Positions 51,516 to 61,706 are shown, counted from the first letter of the stretch. The stretch is 64,000 bases of DNA from an uncultured Ruminococcus sp. (GCA_904377845.1 CAJFGR010000001.1:1-64000); one strand, 5' to 3'. The notes: generated from the letters alone by a model not told the origin. Program-made: numbers and translations.

Positions 51516-53126
51516 TCAATCGTCCGGCTCCCATTTATCCGCAAGATTATTAATCTGCGATTCAAATTTAGCCTTATCTTTATTCGATAGGCCTTCATTT
51601 TTATTAATTACGTCAAGCAGATGTTTTCCTGCTGCCAGCAGTCGCTCGAATGCTGAATCCGCTCTGCGCTGTGCCGGTTTCTTAGCCTTAATCGGAATTC
51701 TGACTCCTTCGTTTATAATCTCGTTGGTCAGAAGGTCGACTTCACAGCAGGGATAGGGAGCCCATGTGCTGTATCCGAACTGTTCATGGACAGTCTCTGC
51801 AAATTTATCTGTCACCGCATCTTCTCCGTGTACTACGAAGACTCTCTCAATCGGCGAGCGGAATTCCGCAACCCATTTGAGCAGTCCGTTCATATCCGCA
51901 TGGCCGCTGATCCCGTGAAGGCTCTCGATCCTTGCGTGTACTTCTATAGGTTCTCCGAAAAGCTTCACATTCTTTTCACCCTCCAGGAGTCTCCGTCCGA
52001 GTGTGCCGTTGGCCTGATATCCGACGAACAGGATCGTACACTCCGGACGCCAGAGATTGTGTTTCAGGTGATGGCGTATACGCCCCGCATCACACATTCC
52101 CGATGCAGATATGATAACCTTCGGCTTCTCAATAAAGTTGATCATCTTGGAATCATCGCTTGTCGTGGATGTGTGAAGTCCCGGAAAAACAAGAGGATTA
52201 ATTCCTGCATTCACAAGCTTCATTGCCTCCTCGTCAAAGCAGTCCCTCATATTCATGCTGAATACCTTTGTAGCCTCGATTGCAAGCGGACTGTCCAGAT
52301 ACACCTCGAAATCCGGATATCCGGGCATAAGATTCTTCTCCTTGATTTCTCTGATAAAATAAAGCATTTCCTGTGTTCTTCCGACTGCAAAAGAAGGAAT
52401 CACGACATTTCCGCCCCGGTCGAAGGTTTCTTTTATAATTCTCGTAAATTCTCCGAGATAATCCGGTTTCTCTGCCGTGTGGATACGGTCTCCGTATGTG
52501 GATTCCATAACAATGTAATCTGCGGAATGTGTGTAATGCGGGTCCTTAATAATAGGCTGATCCAGGTTGCCCACATCGCCCGAGAAGACAATCTTCTTCG
52601 TCATATTGCCTTCTGTGGCCCACACTTCGATGCTTGCCGAACCGAGCAAATGCCCCACATCAGTAAAACGTATGGCAATACCGTCACAGATGGAAATCCT
52701 CTCACCATACTGGCATGGCACAAGAAGTTCGATAGCATCGAGGGCATCCTGCATTACATATACCGGCTCATATTCCGGTTTGCCGGCCCTTCTTCCTTTT
52801 CTGTTCCGCCATTCTGCCTCAAATTCCTGAATATGCGCACTGTCCCGAAGCATAATATTGCACAGATCCGCAGTGGCAAAAGTGGCAAAAATCTGTCCTT
52901 TAAAGCCGTTCTTTACCAGTTTTGGAATCATTCCCGAATGATCAATATGGGCGTGGGTCAGAAACACATAATCAATATCCGTCTCCGGTACAGGCAGCCC
53001 CGGATTCTCATATAAATCCGGTCCCTGCTCCATGCCGCAGTCGATCAGAATATTTTTGCCCGCTGCCTGCAGAAAATGGCAGCTTCCCGTCACCTCATGG
53101 GCTGCTCCGATAAAAGTCAGTTTCAT
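51516..53126 (-). CDS. Metallo-beta-lactamase/beta-CASP ribonuclease
   Basis: A 536-residue zinc-dependent RNA-processing enzyme. Motifs: LTHAHIDHSG (HxHxDH), FSGDVG, ASGMCDAGRIRHHL and the RMMBL SGHADMNGLL close to residue 405. The beta-CASP domain is inserted in the middle. This is the group of archaeal CPSF-like and bacterial non-RNase J enzymes; size and order fit. A C-terminal extension of about 65 residues ends in a helical segment after the RMMBL. It has its own start and lies between the sigG gene and the histidine phosphatase gene. Confidence 0.9.
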   Translation of the reverse strand: MKLTFIGAAHEVTGSCHFLQAAGKNILIDCGMEQGPDLYENPGLPVPETDIDYVFLTHAHIDHSGMIPKLVKNGFKGQIFATFATADLCNIMLRDSAHIQEFEAEWRNRKGRRAGKPEYEPVYVMQDALDAIELLVPCQYGERISICDGIAIRFTDVGHLLGSASIEVWATEGNMTKKIVFSGDVGNLDQPIIKDPHYTHSADYIVMESTYGDRIHTAEKPDYLGEFTRIIKETFDRGGNVVIPSFAVGRTQEMLYFIREIKEKNLMPGYPDFEVYLDSPLAIEATKVFSMNMRDCFDEEAMKLVNAGINPLVFPGLHTSTTSDDSKMINFIEKPKVIISASGMCDAGRIRHHLKHNLWRPECTILFVGYQANGTLGRRLLEGEKNVKLFGEPIEVHARIESLHGISGHADMNGLLKWVAEFRSPIERVFVVHGEDAVTDKFAETVHEQFGYSTWAPYPCCEVDLLTNEIINEGVRIPIKAKKPAQRRADSAFERLLAAGKHLLDVINKNEGLSNKDKAKFESQINNLADKWEPDD

Positions 53127-53161
53127 AGTCTCACCAGCCTTTTTGCTTTTCTTCTATTATA

Positions 53162-53806
53162 TCACACCGTCTTCCATTTTTTTACTTTCTCTTTGTAAAA
53201 GATCATGCCTTCTTTTAAGATTTCTGCTTTTCCATCCTTTATCTCCACCAGAGTTACCGAACAGTTCGGCGGCACTTCATCCTTCCAGAAATGTTCTGTC
53301 GAAAGATTACCTCTGATCCGGTTTAAAAGAGATGTCATGGCTGCTCCGTGTGTAGATACAAGAATATTTTTTTCCGCAAGGTCTTTTCTTCCTTCCATTT
53401 CTCTCAGGAAATCACCTGTCCGCTCATAGAGCTGGGAAATCGTTTCCCCGTCTGCCGGAGGAATATAATTCGCGGTATCGTTAAAAAACCGATTGAACTC
53501 CTCACTTTTCTCATCGATCTGTTCGCCGCCGCAGAAAAGTCCTTCATAACTTCCAAAACTGATTTCCTGAAGACGCTCATCCTCACAGAGCGGAATATTC
53601 CGGTCTCTCAGTATAATCTGTGCCGTTTCTTTTGCCCTCAGCAGCGGACTGGTGTACGCAAGGTCAAGCGGGATATCATGCATTCCCTCGGCAGTCTCCT
53701 CTGCGAGCCTTCTTCCGTAGTCATTCAGCGGGATATCAGTCCTGCCCTGTACTTTGTGTCTCTTGTTCCAGTCCGTTTCACCGTGACGGACGATATAAAG
53801 TAACAT
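53162..53806 (-). CDS. Histidine phosphatase family protein
   Basis: A 214-residue phosphoglycerate mutase-like phosphatase. N-terminal RHGETDWN with catalytic His9, second catalytic His in VSTHGAAMTSLL, and the arginine in SPLLRAKETAQ. These features are typical for cytoplasmic broad-range phosphatases (CobC, GpmB type). Overlaps the DUF5662 gene by 29 nt, so probably coupled with it. Substrate unknown. Confidence 0.9.
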   Translation of the reverse strand: MLLYIVRHGETDWNKRHKVQGRTDIPLNDYGRRLAEETAEGMHDIPLDLAYTSPLLRAKETAQIILRDRNIPLCEDERLQEISFGSYEGLFCGGEQIDEKSEEFNRFFNDTANYIPPADGETISQLYERTGDFLREMEGRKDLAEKNILVSTHGAAMTSLLNRIRGNLSTEHFWKDEVPPNCSVTLVEIKDGKAEILKEGMIFYKEKVKKWKTV

Positions 53807-54374
53807 ATAACCGCCTCTTTTTTATCAAGTGCCTTCCCGCACGTTTTCTTAAAACATTTTTCCTGATATACCGGTAGGTCTTCTCCTCCCCCTGCTCTGC
53901 AAGCATATGGAGCAGTTTTTCAAGAAGAGTCCTTGTCTCCGGATGCATAAGCTCTCCCGCCTTTCCGTTCAAATAATATTCCAACGGATCGCTGTCCCGG
54001 TATTTCTCTCCTTTGTAAACCTTGCTTGCTGCAATTCTGTCAAGGAACATCTCCACCACATACCGAACCGGCATCTTCATCCCCGCCAGCATCCGTTCTC
54101 CTTCCAGACTGTAATCGATCCAGTATTCATAATGATGCTTATTTCTCCCCTTGTGGTGGAGCCATGCAGACGAATAGCCTTTCTCTTCGCGTTCTGCATT
54201 ATTGGGGCTGCGGGTACCCTGATAATATTTACACCCCACGAGAAATTCCGTGGGGCTGTACTTCGACAGGTCATGAAGAAGTCCCTGCCGGTACAGTCCT
54301 ACACGGAAGCACTCCTTCATAACGAGAATCTTATGTTTAGTTATAGTCTCAAAATGTGCCAGTGCTTTTATCAT
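53778..54374 (-). CDS. DUF5662 family protein
   Basis: A 198-residue soluble, basic protein matching DUF5662, a family of unknown function widespread in Firmicutes. Conserved elements: GLLHDLSKYSPTEF (an HD-like pair), WLHHKGRNKHHYEYWID and MPVRYVVEMFLDRIAASKVYKG. The histidines in these patterns suggest metal-dependent hydrolase ancestry like HD proteins. Overlaps the GH13-like gene by 4 nt, which supports an operon. Confidence 0.85.
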   Translation of the reverse strand: MIKALAHFETITKHKILVMKECFRVGLYRQGLLHDLSKYSPTEFLVGCKYYQGTRSPNNAEREEKGYSSAWLHHKGRNKHHYEYWIDYSLEGERMLAGMKMPVRYVVEMFLDRIAASKVYKGEKYRDSDPLEYYLNGKAGELMHPETRTLLEKLLHMLAEQGEEKTYRYIRKNVLRKRAGRHLIKKRRLYVTLYRPSR

Positions 54375-56152
54375 TTTTCCTGAACGCCGCCTTTTCCTGA
54401 TGATTTTTTTGCTCTGGACCGGGATGCGCTTTTCTTCGGCTGTTCAGGCAGCTTCCCGCTTACCAGAACAGTGATACTGCGCTCTTTCAGTTCTATCTTC
54501 TTCTGGTCTTCTACAGGTACGGGAATTTCCTTGAATCCGCCCTCTGTATCTGCGGCAAGGCACCACCTTTTCCCCTTCCCCGGAGACGGGAGCGCGTATT
54601 CGTGGGGCAGCCAATGCATATTATATGCTGTGAAGCACTCCGTATCCCCCAGATCTTCCCCCGCATATAACACGCCGAGCTGTCTGCTGTACACTTCCGA
54701 CTTCACCTGCCATGCATTTTCCCCGTGATAAGACACATCCGGCATACCGCACGCAGTGCGGTCCAGCCCTTTCAGTTCTTCTGCCCGATGCAGACACGGA
54801 TGACTCTTCCGGAACGCAATCAGCTCTTTTACATAGTTAAAAAGTGTATTGTCTGTCTTCAGTTTCGTCCAGTCAACCCAACCGGTCTCATTGTCCTGAC
54901 AGTATACATTATTATTGCCTTTCTGACTGTTGTAGAACTCATCTCCTGCCAGAATACACGGCGTCCCCTGCGCCAGAAGCAGCAGCTGGAATGCATTTCT
55001 CACCTGATTCTTTCTGAGCGCCATAACTGCTTTTTTGCGGCTCGGGCCTTCCGCTCCGCAGTTCCAGCTGAAATTAAAGTCCGGACCGTCGGTATTGTTC
55101 TCTCCATTGGCCTCGTTGTGCTTGCAGTCATAGGATACAAGATCCCAGAGCGTAAAACCTGTCTGAGCAGTAATATAATTGCACTTTCCGTCCGTTGCCG
55201 AATGATGGCTGAGGGCCCAGATGACATCATTGATCATATCCTCATCGCCTTTCAGGAAACGGCGCATAATATTCTGGAAAGCATCATCTTTGCGCATCAG
55301 CTTGATATCCTTGAGCAACGGATCCGCACAGAGCATTTCCCACGGAACAGAGTAGGGATTTACAACAAATCCGTCCACATGATACTCCAGCATATAAAAA
55401 CGGAGACACTCCAGAGCTGTCTGAGGCGGCACTTCCTGCGTAAATGGCATTTCCAGCACGACTTCAATTCCTGCCCTGTGACACTCTTTCACCATATCTT
55501 TCAGTTCGTGTACTGCGGAAGTTCCCGCTGCATAAGCCTCTTTGGGCGCAAAATAATAAGCCGGTCCGTATCCCCAGTAATTAATCTTTGTTTTTGCGCA
55601 TTCATCAAACTCATAGACCGGCATACACTGTATCTGGTTAATTCCCAGCTCTTTCAGATAAGGAATCTTCTCTATGACCCCGAGATAAGTCCCTTTGTGG
55701 GGGATCTTGGATGAGGTATGCTTTGTGAACCCTCTGACGTGCAGACTGTAGGCCACAACTTCATTCCATGGCAGATGCAGCCTTTCATCGTTCTCCCAGT
55801 CATACTCCGGCGATACAAGCTTTCCGCGGATCTCATGTTCCTGAAGTTCACGTTTCCTTCCGAATAATTTCTTCCCGGCAACCTCTCTTACATAGGGATC
55901 AAGGCTGACCTGACCGTCAATCCTGAAATTGTATTCGTACTTATCTGCGTCTATATCTTCCACTGCAATAAACCGTACTTCCCCGATTCCCTCGTTTTCG
56001 GGCATATCGAATGTACACTCCGGATGTTTACGGCCCTCCCTGTAAAGCAAAAGCTCACATTTCTTCCCTGCGGGAACCTGCACCGCAAAATTCACTTTTC
56101 TTCCCTTAACAACCGTACCAAAGGGCTGCGGTCTTCCTGATATTTTTTTCAT
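54371..56152 (-). CDS. GH13 debranching-enzyme-like protein, catalytic residues missing
   Basis: A 593-residue protein with the GlgX/isoamylase architecture: N-terminal CBM48-like domain (PQPFGTVVKGRKVNFAV), then a GH13 barrel (YLGVIEKIPYLKELGINQIQCMPVYEFDE; NEANGENNTDGPDFNFSWNCG; GTPCILAGDEFYNSQKGNNN) and a C-terminal beta domain plus Lys/Ser tail. The GH13 nucleophile (normally GFRFD) is GFVVN, near residue 262. The acid/base Glu region is DIKLMRKDD, and the HD of region IV is QT. All three acids seem lost, so it is probably a glucan-binding pseudo-enzyme. The ATG after AAAGGAAC is used. Confidence 0.8.
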   Translation of the reverse strand: MKKISGRPQPFGTVVKGRKVNFAVQVPAGKKCELLLYREGRKHPECTFDMPENEGIGEVRFIAVEDIDADKYEYNFRIDGQVSLDPYVREVAGKKLFGRKRELQEHEIRGKLVSPEYDWENDERLHLPWNEVVAYSLHVRGFTKHTSSKIPHKGTYLGVIEKIPYLKELGINQIQCMPVYEFDECAKTKINYWGYGPAYYFAPKEAYAAGTSAVHELKDMVKECHRAGIEVVLEMPFTQEVPPQTALECLRFYMLEYHVDGFVVNPYSVPWEMLCADPLLKDIKLMRKDDAFQNIMRRFLKGDEDMINDVIWALSHHSATDGKCNYITAQTGFTLWDLVSYDCKHNEANGENNTDGPDFNFSWNCGAEGPSRKKAVMALRKNQVRNAFQLLLLAQGTPCILAGDEFYNSQKGNNNVYCQDNETGWVDWTKLKTDNTLFNYVKELIAFRKSHPCLHRAEELKGLDRTACGMPDVSYHGENAWQVKSEVYSRQLGVLYAGEDLGDTECFTAYNMHWLPHEYALPSPGKGKRWCLAADTEGGFKEIPVPVEDQKKIELKERSITVLVSGKLPEQPKKSASRSRAKKSSGKGGVQEK

Positions 56153-56166
56153 ATTCCGTTCCTTTC

Positions 56167-57156
56167 TCACTGCCAGCCGTCTGTTCCATACATATTAACA
56201 TTTTCTTTACTGATATAAAATGTTTCTGTATAAGTTTCCTGTTCATAAACACCGCCTTCCAGTATCGCTGCAGCTGTCTTTGCAGCCGTCTTTCCCATAT
56301 TAATCGGAGAGACCGCTCCTACTCCGGTCATTGGGCTGGAGAGATCCGCCAGTGCGTTTTTTATCTCAGGCGAACCACCTACACTGTATACCAGAATGTC
56401 ATCTCTGTCTTCTTCTTTCAAAGTATCCAGAACCTGCTTCGCCATATGATCGTCACCGCACATAATTGCTTTAATCTGCGGTTTTTCCCTCATAACCGCT
56501 TTCAGCTGTCCTGCAATCAAACCGTAATCATCCCCCACGTCAATTCTTTCAACTTCAAATCCGCCTCCTGCGACCGCCTCTTCAAAGCCGGTGATACGTT
56601 CATTTATCGCCGGGGATTCCGGCCGGTCCACAATAACCAGTGAACCTCCTTCAGGCTGTCTGCTGATCAGATCCTCTCCGCACACTTTTCCGGCATTATA
56701 ATCGTCCGCTCCTATAAAAGCCTTGGCAAGATCTGCAGACTCTGTGCGCACATAAAGATTTATGACCGGGATATCCGCCTCGTGAAGGGCCTCCAGAGCA
56801 GGTGTAACTGCTACCGGATCTGCCGGGCAGAGAAACACTGCCTCTACCCCTTCATGAATCAGTTCCTGAATCTGTGTGTTCTGAAGCCCCGGATCCCCTC
56901 CGGCATCCCTTACAAGCATACGGCTTTCTTCTTCCTCAACCATGGAGCTGACAGATTCTTTGAGGACCTCATAAAAAGGATCTGACAGATCTGCTCCGCT
57001 GAATCCGTACACATGGCCGCCGGTCTCATCTTCATCATTTTCCGTCTCTTCCACCACAGCATTATCCTCAGGAGTGCCTACGTTCTGCTTACATCCTGAT
57101 ATAAAACATACTGCAAATAAGGTCATCAGGATAAGCAAAATATTCTTTTTCTTCAC
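56167..57156 (-). CDS. Orphan sugar-type periplasmic-binding lipoprotein
   Basis: A 329-residue lipoprotein. Signal peptide with lipobox FISGC and acylated Cys22, an acidic linker to about residue 45, then a type I periplasmic-binding fold (FSGADLSDPFYEVLKESVSSM, EAVFLCPADPVAVTPALEAL, RPESPAINERITGFEEAV, IKAIMCGDDHMAKQVL). This is the class of ribose/galactose binding proteins. No permease or ATPase follows; the next gene is the GH13-like protein. GTG start eight nt after AGGAGG. The binding protein may feed a shared transporter or act as a sensor. Confidence 0.88.
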   Translation of the reverse strand: MKKKNILLILMTLFAVCFISGCKQNVGTPEDNAVVEETENDEDETGGHVYGFSGADLSDPFYEVLKESVSSMVEEEESRMLVRDAGGDPGLQNTQIQELIHEGVEAVFLCPADPVAVTPALEALHEADIPVINLYVRTESADLAKAFIGADDYNAGKVCGEDLISRQPEGGSLVIVDRPESPAINERITGFEEAVAGGGFEVERIDVGDDYGLIAGQLKAVMREKPQIKAIMCGDDHMAKQVLDTLKEEDRDDILVYSVGGSPEIKNALADLSSPMTGVGAVSPINMGKTAAKTAAAILEGGVYEQETYTETFYISKENVNMYGTDGWQ

Positions 57157-57201
57157 TGCGTATTCCTCCTGATCTTGTGTTTCATCGTGCTTTCCACTTT
57201 C

Positions 57202-57229
57202 ATTCTACCGTGTTTCAGGGGAATGTCAA
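57202..57229 (-). promoter_or_regulatory. Promoter of the binding-protein/GH13-like operon
   Basis: On the minus strand TTGACA (57224-57229) and TAGAAT (57202-57207) are 16 bp apart, about 45 bp before the start codon. Confidence 0.65.
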
Positions 57230-57320
57230 TAGATTGCAGCTTGCTTTTTAACCTGTGATCTGATACCATCATGGTACATAAATGCCGGAACGGCACGCTA
57301 TATCAAAGGAGAAATTATAT

Positions 57321-57626
57321 ATGAACGAAAACGAGTCACTTACAGTAACACTGACACTGGACAATGATGAAGAACTTGAATGTGATGTCCTTACTATCTT
57401 TGAGACGGACGGAAGACAGTATATTGCTCTTCTGCCATTAAATGACGAAGGGCAAAATGAAGACGGGCAGATCTATCTCTATCGCCTTATCGACAATGGA
57501 GAAGGGGAGGAACCCGGTCTTGAAAATATCATGGAAGACGAAGAATTTGACCGGGTCTCCGAGGCATTCAACGACTGGATGGAAGAACAGGATTTCGGGG
57601 ATATCGACCTTGATGATATAGAGTAA
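57321..57626 (+). CDS. DUF1292 family protein
   Basis: A 101-residue highly acidic protein of the DUF1292 (YrzB-like) family. Conserved features: LTLDNDEELECDVLTIFE, YIALLPLN, DGQIYLYRL and EEFDRVSEAFNDWM. The ATG at 57321 follows AAAGGAGA; an earlier in-frame codon is ignored. Function unknown; often near the RNA/DNA processing genes in Firmicutes. Transcribed divergently from the binding-protein gene. Confidence 0.88.
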   Translation: MNENESLTVTLTLDNDEELECDVLTIFETDGRQYIALLPLNDEGQNEDGQIYLYRLIDNGEGEEPGLENIMEDEEFDRVSEAFNDWMEEQDFGDIDLDDIE

Positions 57627-57648
57627 GGCTGTTATGGAATAAACCGTT

Positions 57649-59481
57649 TCAGCTGTCCTCCAACAGTTCATCCACAAAACGGGACGGCTCAGACGCTTTC
57701 CCGTTTTTTGTTTTCACATAACAGACTGTAAGCTGTTCCCTTGCTCTTGTCATTCCGACATAAAACAGCCGTCTCTCTTCTTCTGTTTCCCTGTCTGTCT
57801 TTGCCTTCTTATAAGGGATCTGACCTTCATTTGCCTCAATAAGGAAAACAGAATCAAACTCAAGACCTTTTGCAGCGTGCAGGGTCATAAGGCGGACGCC
57901 TTCCTGTTTCATACTCTTCTGCTGCTCTTTCATTCTGAGCATTTCCGTATAATCCTCAATATGGCGGAACCACTCTTCAATGGAGGCATACTGTTTTGCC
58001 GACTCTTCCAGTTCGGCAATAATTTCATTCAGATCCGAACGTTCCGTATGGTGCGTATACGCATAGTCTTTGATAAAGTCATCATATCCGATCCTTTTCC
58101 GGATGTATTGAATTCCCGCATACGGAGCCATTTTCGCCAGCATTTTTACGTCCCACTCAAACTGGTCGACCCTGTCCATCATCCAGTCTTTGTCACAGTA
58201 AAATTTCCTGATCTCCTCAAACGAAACTTTCCTTCCCGCCAGACTGTCCCGACCAATGTATCGTTTCGGACGGTTCATTACCTGAAGAAAGTCTCTTCTC
58301 TCTCTTTTTCCCAGTGCAAGCCTCATATATGCCTGAATATCTTTCGCTATGAAGTGATTGTATATATTAGGAAGATGTTCCTTCATCTGAAACGGGATAT
58401 GCCGTTCGATCAGCTCCTCAACCACAGGTCTTGCATCCGTATGTATACGGAACAGTACTGCCGTTTCTTCCGGTGCAGCGCCCGAGTCTATGCATTTTTC
58501 AATCTCATCCGCCACATAGCCGGCTTCCTCGGCCGGATCTTTTAATTCCTGGATATGCAGACATTTCCCCCTGTCTTTCACCGCCGTCAGGTCTTTGTAA
58601 AACCGTCTTCGGTTGTGACTGATTACTTTCAGGGAATTTCTGACGATATTGCCGGTTGAGCGGTAATTTTTCCCGAGTGTAATCTGTCTGGCATCCGGAT
58701 AATCCTTTAAAAACTGAAACATAAGCTCGGAGTCAGCCCCGCGGAACCCGTAGATTGCCTGGTCGTCATCACCCACAACGTAAAGGTTGTTTTCCGGAAA
58801 CGCAAGCATACGGATCACATCATACTGTACCCGGTTAATATCCTGAAATTCGTCCACCAGAATATACCTGAATTTCTTCTGCCACAGCTCCAGTACGTCC
58901 GGCCTTGATGCAAACAGTTCATAGCACACAACAAGCATATCATCGAAATCTATTTTTCTGAGAGATTTCCTTCTCTCTTCATAGGCTCTGTATATGTCCC
59001 TGAATGCGTCCGCGTTTACCTTTGCCGACACAAATTCATCCAACGACAGCCTGTTGTTCTTGATCTTTCCTATCTCTTCCGCTATATCCTGCAGAAAATC
59101 CTCCTCGTCAAACACTTCAAGTTCCTGCCTGGATACAACTTCTCTGAGGATCTGGTATTTTTCCTCTTCCGAAAGTATATTGCGGCTGTCCATCCTGTAC
59201 GCCCACTTCAGTATTCCATAATAAATCCCGTGAAAGGTGCCGGCTGTCACGGGAATACTTTTATGCCCCATCAGGGCATTCAGTCTTGTTTTCATCTCAG
59301 CGGCGGCATAGCGGGTAAATGTTACAACCAGAATTTCCTCCGGTCTTACGCCGCATTTCTCAATCAGATAACATATCCTGTTTACGATTGTAAGCGTCTT
59401 ACCGGAACCGGGCCCTGCCAGTACCTGACAGGGCCCGCTTCCGTGAATGACCGCTTTTTGCTGCATTTCATTAAATTTCAT
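57649..59481 (-). CDS. UvrD/PcrA-like superfamily 1 DNA helicase
   Basis: A 610-residue 3'-to-5' helicase-like ATPase, shorter than PcrA/UvrD (about 720-750) mainly at the C-terminus. All SF1 motifs are seen: [15 protein letters not shown] (I), [13 protein letters not shown] (Ia), [15 protein letters not shown] (II), [14 protein letters not shown] (III), [11 protein letters not shown] (IV), [17 protein letters not shown] (V), [14 protein letters not shown] (VI). It starts within the last codons of gltX (11 nt overlap). Confidence 0.9.
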   Translation of the reverse strand: MKFNEMQQKAVIHGSGPCQVLAGPGSGKTLTIVNRICYLIEKCGVRPEEILVVTFTRYAAAEMKTRLNALMGHKSIPVTAGTFHGIYYGILKWAYRMDSRNILSEEEKYQILREVVSRQELEVFDEEDFLQDIAEEIGKIKNNRLSLDEFVSAKVNADAFRDIYRAYEERRKSLRKIDFDDMLVVCYELFASRPDVLELWQKKFRYILVDEFQDINRVQYDVIRMLAFPENNLYVVGDDDQAIYGFRGADSELMFQFLKDYPDARQITLGKNYRSTGNIVRNSLKVISHNRRRFYKDLTAVKDRGKCLHIQELKDPAEEAGYVADEIEKCIDSGAAPEETAVLFRIHTDARPVVEELIERHIPFQMKEHLPNIYNHFIAKDIQAYMRLALGKRERRDFLQVMNRPKRYIGRDSLAGRKVSFEEIRKFYCDKDWMMDRVDQFEWDVKMLAKMAPYAGIQYIRKRIGYDDFIKDYAYTHHTERSDLNEIIAELEESAKQYASIEEWFRHIEDYTEMLRMKEQQKSMKQEGVRLMTLHAAKGLEFDSVFLIEANEGQIPYKKAKTDRETEEERRLFYVGMTRAREQLTVCYVKTKNGKASEPSRFVDELLEDS

Positions 59482-60934
59482 GTAATTTCTCGATTCCTCT
59501 GCGAATTCTGCGAATGGACTCTTCTTTTCCGAACACTTCCATCAGTTCTGTTGCGCCTCCCGGCGTACTCTGCTTTCCTGAAACAGCTGTTCTAAGAGGC
59601 CACATCACATATCCGATTTTATAGCCTTTTTCTCCCGCAAATCCTTTCAGCATCTCAAAGAGGGCGTCATTGCTGAAATCCTCCTGCGCCTCGAGAAGGG
59701 GAAGAACTTCCTCGAGCAGAGCCAGTCCTTTCTCCGGATCTGTCTTCATCTTCTTATGTCTGTAGAGCTCACAGTCATAATCCGGAAGTTCCTCGATAAA
59801 ATCAATCTGCTCATTTATATCCGGGAATATCTCTATTCTTGTTTTGACGAGCGCCGCAATCTTCTTAAGATCATAATCCTTTGTAACTGTCTTTCTTATA
59901 TACGGCTCGGCCATCTCGTAAAACCTGTCGAAATCCATTGCTTTTAGGTATTCCCCGTTCATCCATTTCAGCTTCGTTGTATCAAACACAGCCGGTGATT
60001 TGCTCATATGACGGTAATCAAATTCTTTTACCAGTTCTTCGAGAGAAAAGATCTCTCGGTTGTCTGACGGACACCATCCGAGAAGAGCCACATAATTGAC
60101 GACAGCTTCCGAAACAAATCCCTGATCAATCAGATCTTCATATGAGGAATGTCCGCTTCTTTTGCTCAGCTTCTTATGGTTCTCGTCAGTGATAAGAGGA
60201 CAGTGGACATACACGGGCACTTCCCATCCGAACGCATCATAGAGACGGTTATATTTCGGTGCAGAAGCCAGATACTCGTTTCCTCTCACAACATGAGTGA
60301 TTCCCATCAAATGGTCATCCACCACATTGGCAAAATTATATGTTGGAAAACCGTCTGATTTAATCAGTATCATGTCGTCCAGCTCTGCATTTGGAACTGT
60401 AATATCCCCGTATATTTCATCATGGAATGTAGTCACGCCTTCATTGGGCACATTCAGACGGATTACCCAGGGCTTCCCTGCCGCCAGATTTGCCTCCACC
60501 TCTTCACGGCTCAGCCCGAGGCAGTGCTTGTCATATACGACAATGTCTGTTCCGTCCTCAGAGACTGACGTCTTTAAAGACTCCAGACGCTCTTTGTCAC
60601 AAAAACAGTAGTAAGCGTCGCCCTGCTCCACAAGCTGTTTTGCATATTTCAGGTAAATACCCTCAGCCTGTCTCTCACTCTGGATATAAGGGCCGTAACC
60701 GCCGTCCTTATCCGGTCCTTCGTCATGAATCAGGCCGGTCTTTGCCAGTGTTCTGTATATAATATCCGTGGCGCCCTCCACGTAGCGCTCCTGATCTGTA
60801 TCCTCCACTCGGAGAATAAAATCCCCTCCCTCGTGTTTCGCGATCAGATACGCGTAAAGTGCTGTTCTTAAGTTACCCACGTGCATCCGGCCTGTCGGGC
60901 TGGGTGCGAATCTTGTTCTTACTCGGTTGCTCAT
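59471..60934 (-). CDS. gltX: Glutamyl-tRNA synthetase
   Basis: Charges tRNA-Glu (and perhaps tRNA-Gln); 487 residues, normal length. Signatures: [20 protein letters not shown] (HIGH class), KLSKRSG near residue 257 (KMSKS class) and the anticodon-binding C-domain after residue 330. If GatCAB exists elsewhere the enzyme would be non-discriminating; nothing here decides. No T-box leader was found upstream. Confidence 0.96.
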   Translation of the reverse strand: MSNRVRTRFAPSPTGRMHVGNLRTALYAYLIAKHEGGDFILRVEDTDQERYVEGATDIIYRTLAKTGLIHDEGPDKDGGYGPYIQSERQAEGIYLKYAKQLVEQGDAYYCFCDKERLESLKTSVSEDGTDIVVYDKHCLGLSREEVEANLAAGKPWVIRLNVPNEGVTTFHDEIYGDITVPNAELDDMILIKSDGFPTYNFANVVDDHLMGITHVVRGNEYLASAPKYNRLYDAFGWEVPVYVHCPLITDENHKKLSKRSGHSSYEDLIDQGFVSEAVVNYVALLGWCPSDNREIFSLEELVKEFDYRHMSKSPAVFDTTKLKWMNGEYLKAMDFDRFYEMAEPYIRKTVTKDYDLKKIAALVKTRIEIFPDINEQIDFIEELPDYDCELYRHKKMKTDPEKGLALLEEVLPLLEAQEDFSNDALFEMLKGFAGEKGYKIGYVMWPLRTAVSGKQSTPGGATELMEVFGKEESIRRIRRGIEKLHEI

Positions 60935-60956
60935 TTTTTCTCTCCAATTTCAGTCT

Positions 60957-61706
60957 TTAATGTTTTTCTTTCTCATATTCAGATACCATGCTGGCAAGGA
61001 ATTCATCGCTCCGTCCGCGGATCACAATATCCGCTCTCTGATCCGAATAATGTTCCGTCTCCGTAACCAGAATCAGATTCGGCCCGGTATAATACTGAAT
61101 CAGCTGACTGCACAGCGGCGTCGTCAGATTGGCTCCAAGCACCAGCAGTACATCCGCCTTTTCCACTTCCTCTGCAGCCCGTGTCATAACAGTATTATTT
61201 ATCATCTCACCAAACAGACATACCTGAGGGCGGATAGCCGTCATACACTTTTCACAGAGCGGTACACCTTTTGCCGCCTTCATATACTCGACCGGATATC
61301 TCTTTCCGCAGCCGGGACACACGTTATCAAACACTGTGCCTTTCATATTCAGAACATTTCTGCATCCGACCCTGTCCTCAAGCCCTGCAATACGCCGGGT
61401 TATAATCGAATCGATAAGCCCGTAATCCTGCAGAGCCTTGAGCGCCAGGAATCCCTTCCCCGGGGGAACTTCTGCTGCCTTCAGAATTACTTCTTTATAG
61501 AAGCGGAAAAACAGTTCCTTTCTGGCTGAATAAAAAGCACTGCTGAATATCTCCTCGAAGGAGTATCCGTACTCTTCTTCAATGTCATAGGATTCCTGCC
61601 CGTCGCGCAGAAGCGGATACCCGCTCTCGGCCATCAGCCCTGCACCGCTTAAAACCACAGTATAACTGCTCTCTCTCAAAATCTGAAGCAAATTTTTTTC
61701 TCTCAT
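60957..61706 (-). CDS. Sirtuin-like (Sir2) protein with altered catalytic residues
   Basis: A 249-residue Sir2-fold protein. Start at the ATG with AAGGGAGG upstream. The NAD loop is VLSGAGLMAESGYPLLRD. The usual TQNID reads TRRIA and the catalytic HG motif (His) reads NMKGTV, with Lys instead. The zinc knuckle is kept: CPGC and CEKC. A second Rossmann motif (VLLVLGANLTTPLCSQL) is present. It resembles degenerate bacterial sirtuins that bind NAD or ADP-ribose but may not deacetylate. It lies after gltX and ahead of a secreted protein gene. Confidence 0.8.
   Translation of the reverse strand: MREKNLLQILRESSYTVVLSGAGLMAESGYPLLRDGQESYDIEEEYGYSFEEIFSSAFYSARKELFFRFYKEVILKAAEVPPGKGFLALKALQDYGLIDSIITRRIAGLEDRVGCRNVLNMKGTVFDNVCPGCGKRYPVEYMKAAKGVPLCEKCMTAIRPQVCLFGEMINNTVMTRAAEEVEKADVLLVLGANLTTPLCSQLIQYYTGPNLILVTETEHYSDQRADIVIRGRSDEFLASMVSEYEKEKH

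Noticed and set aside
51786-53015. 409-codon open frame on the plus strand opposite the beta-CASP RNase gene
   Set aside because: It is a shadow of a well-conserved gene, with no ribosome site and no recognisable protein features.
57649-61706. SIR2 plus helicase gene pair as an anti-phage defence island
   Set aside because: The helicase is a complete SF1 housekeeping-type enzyme, separated from the SIR2-like gene by gltX; no defence-specific gene is seen.
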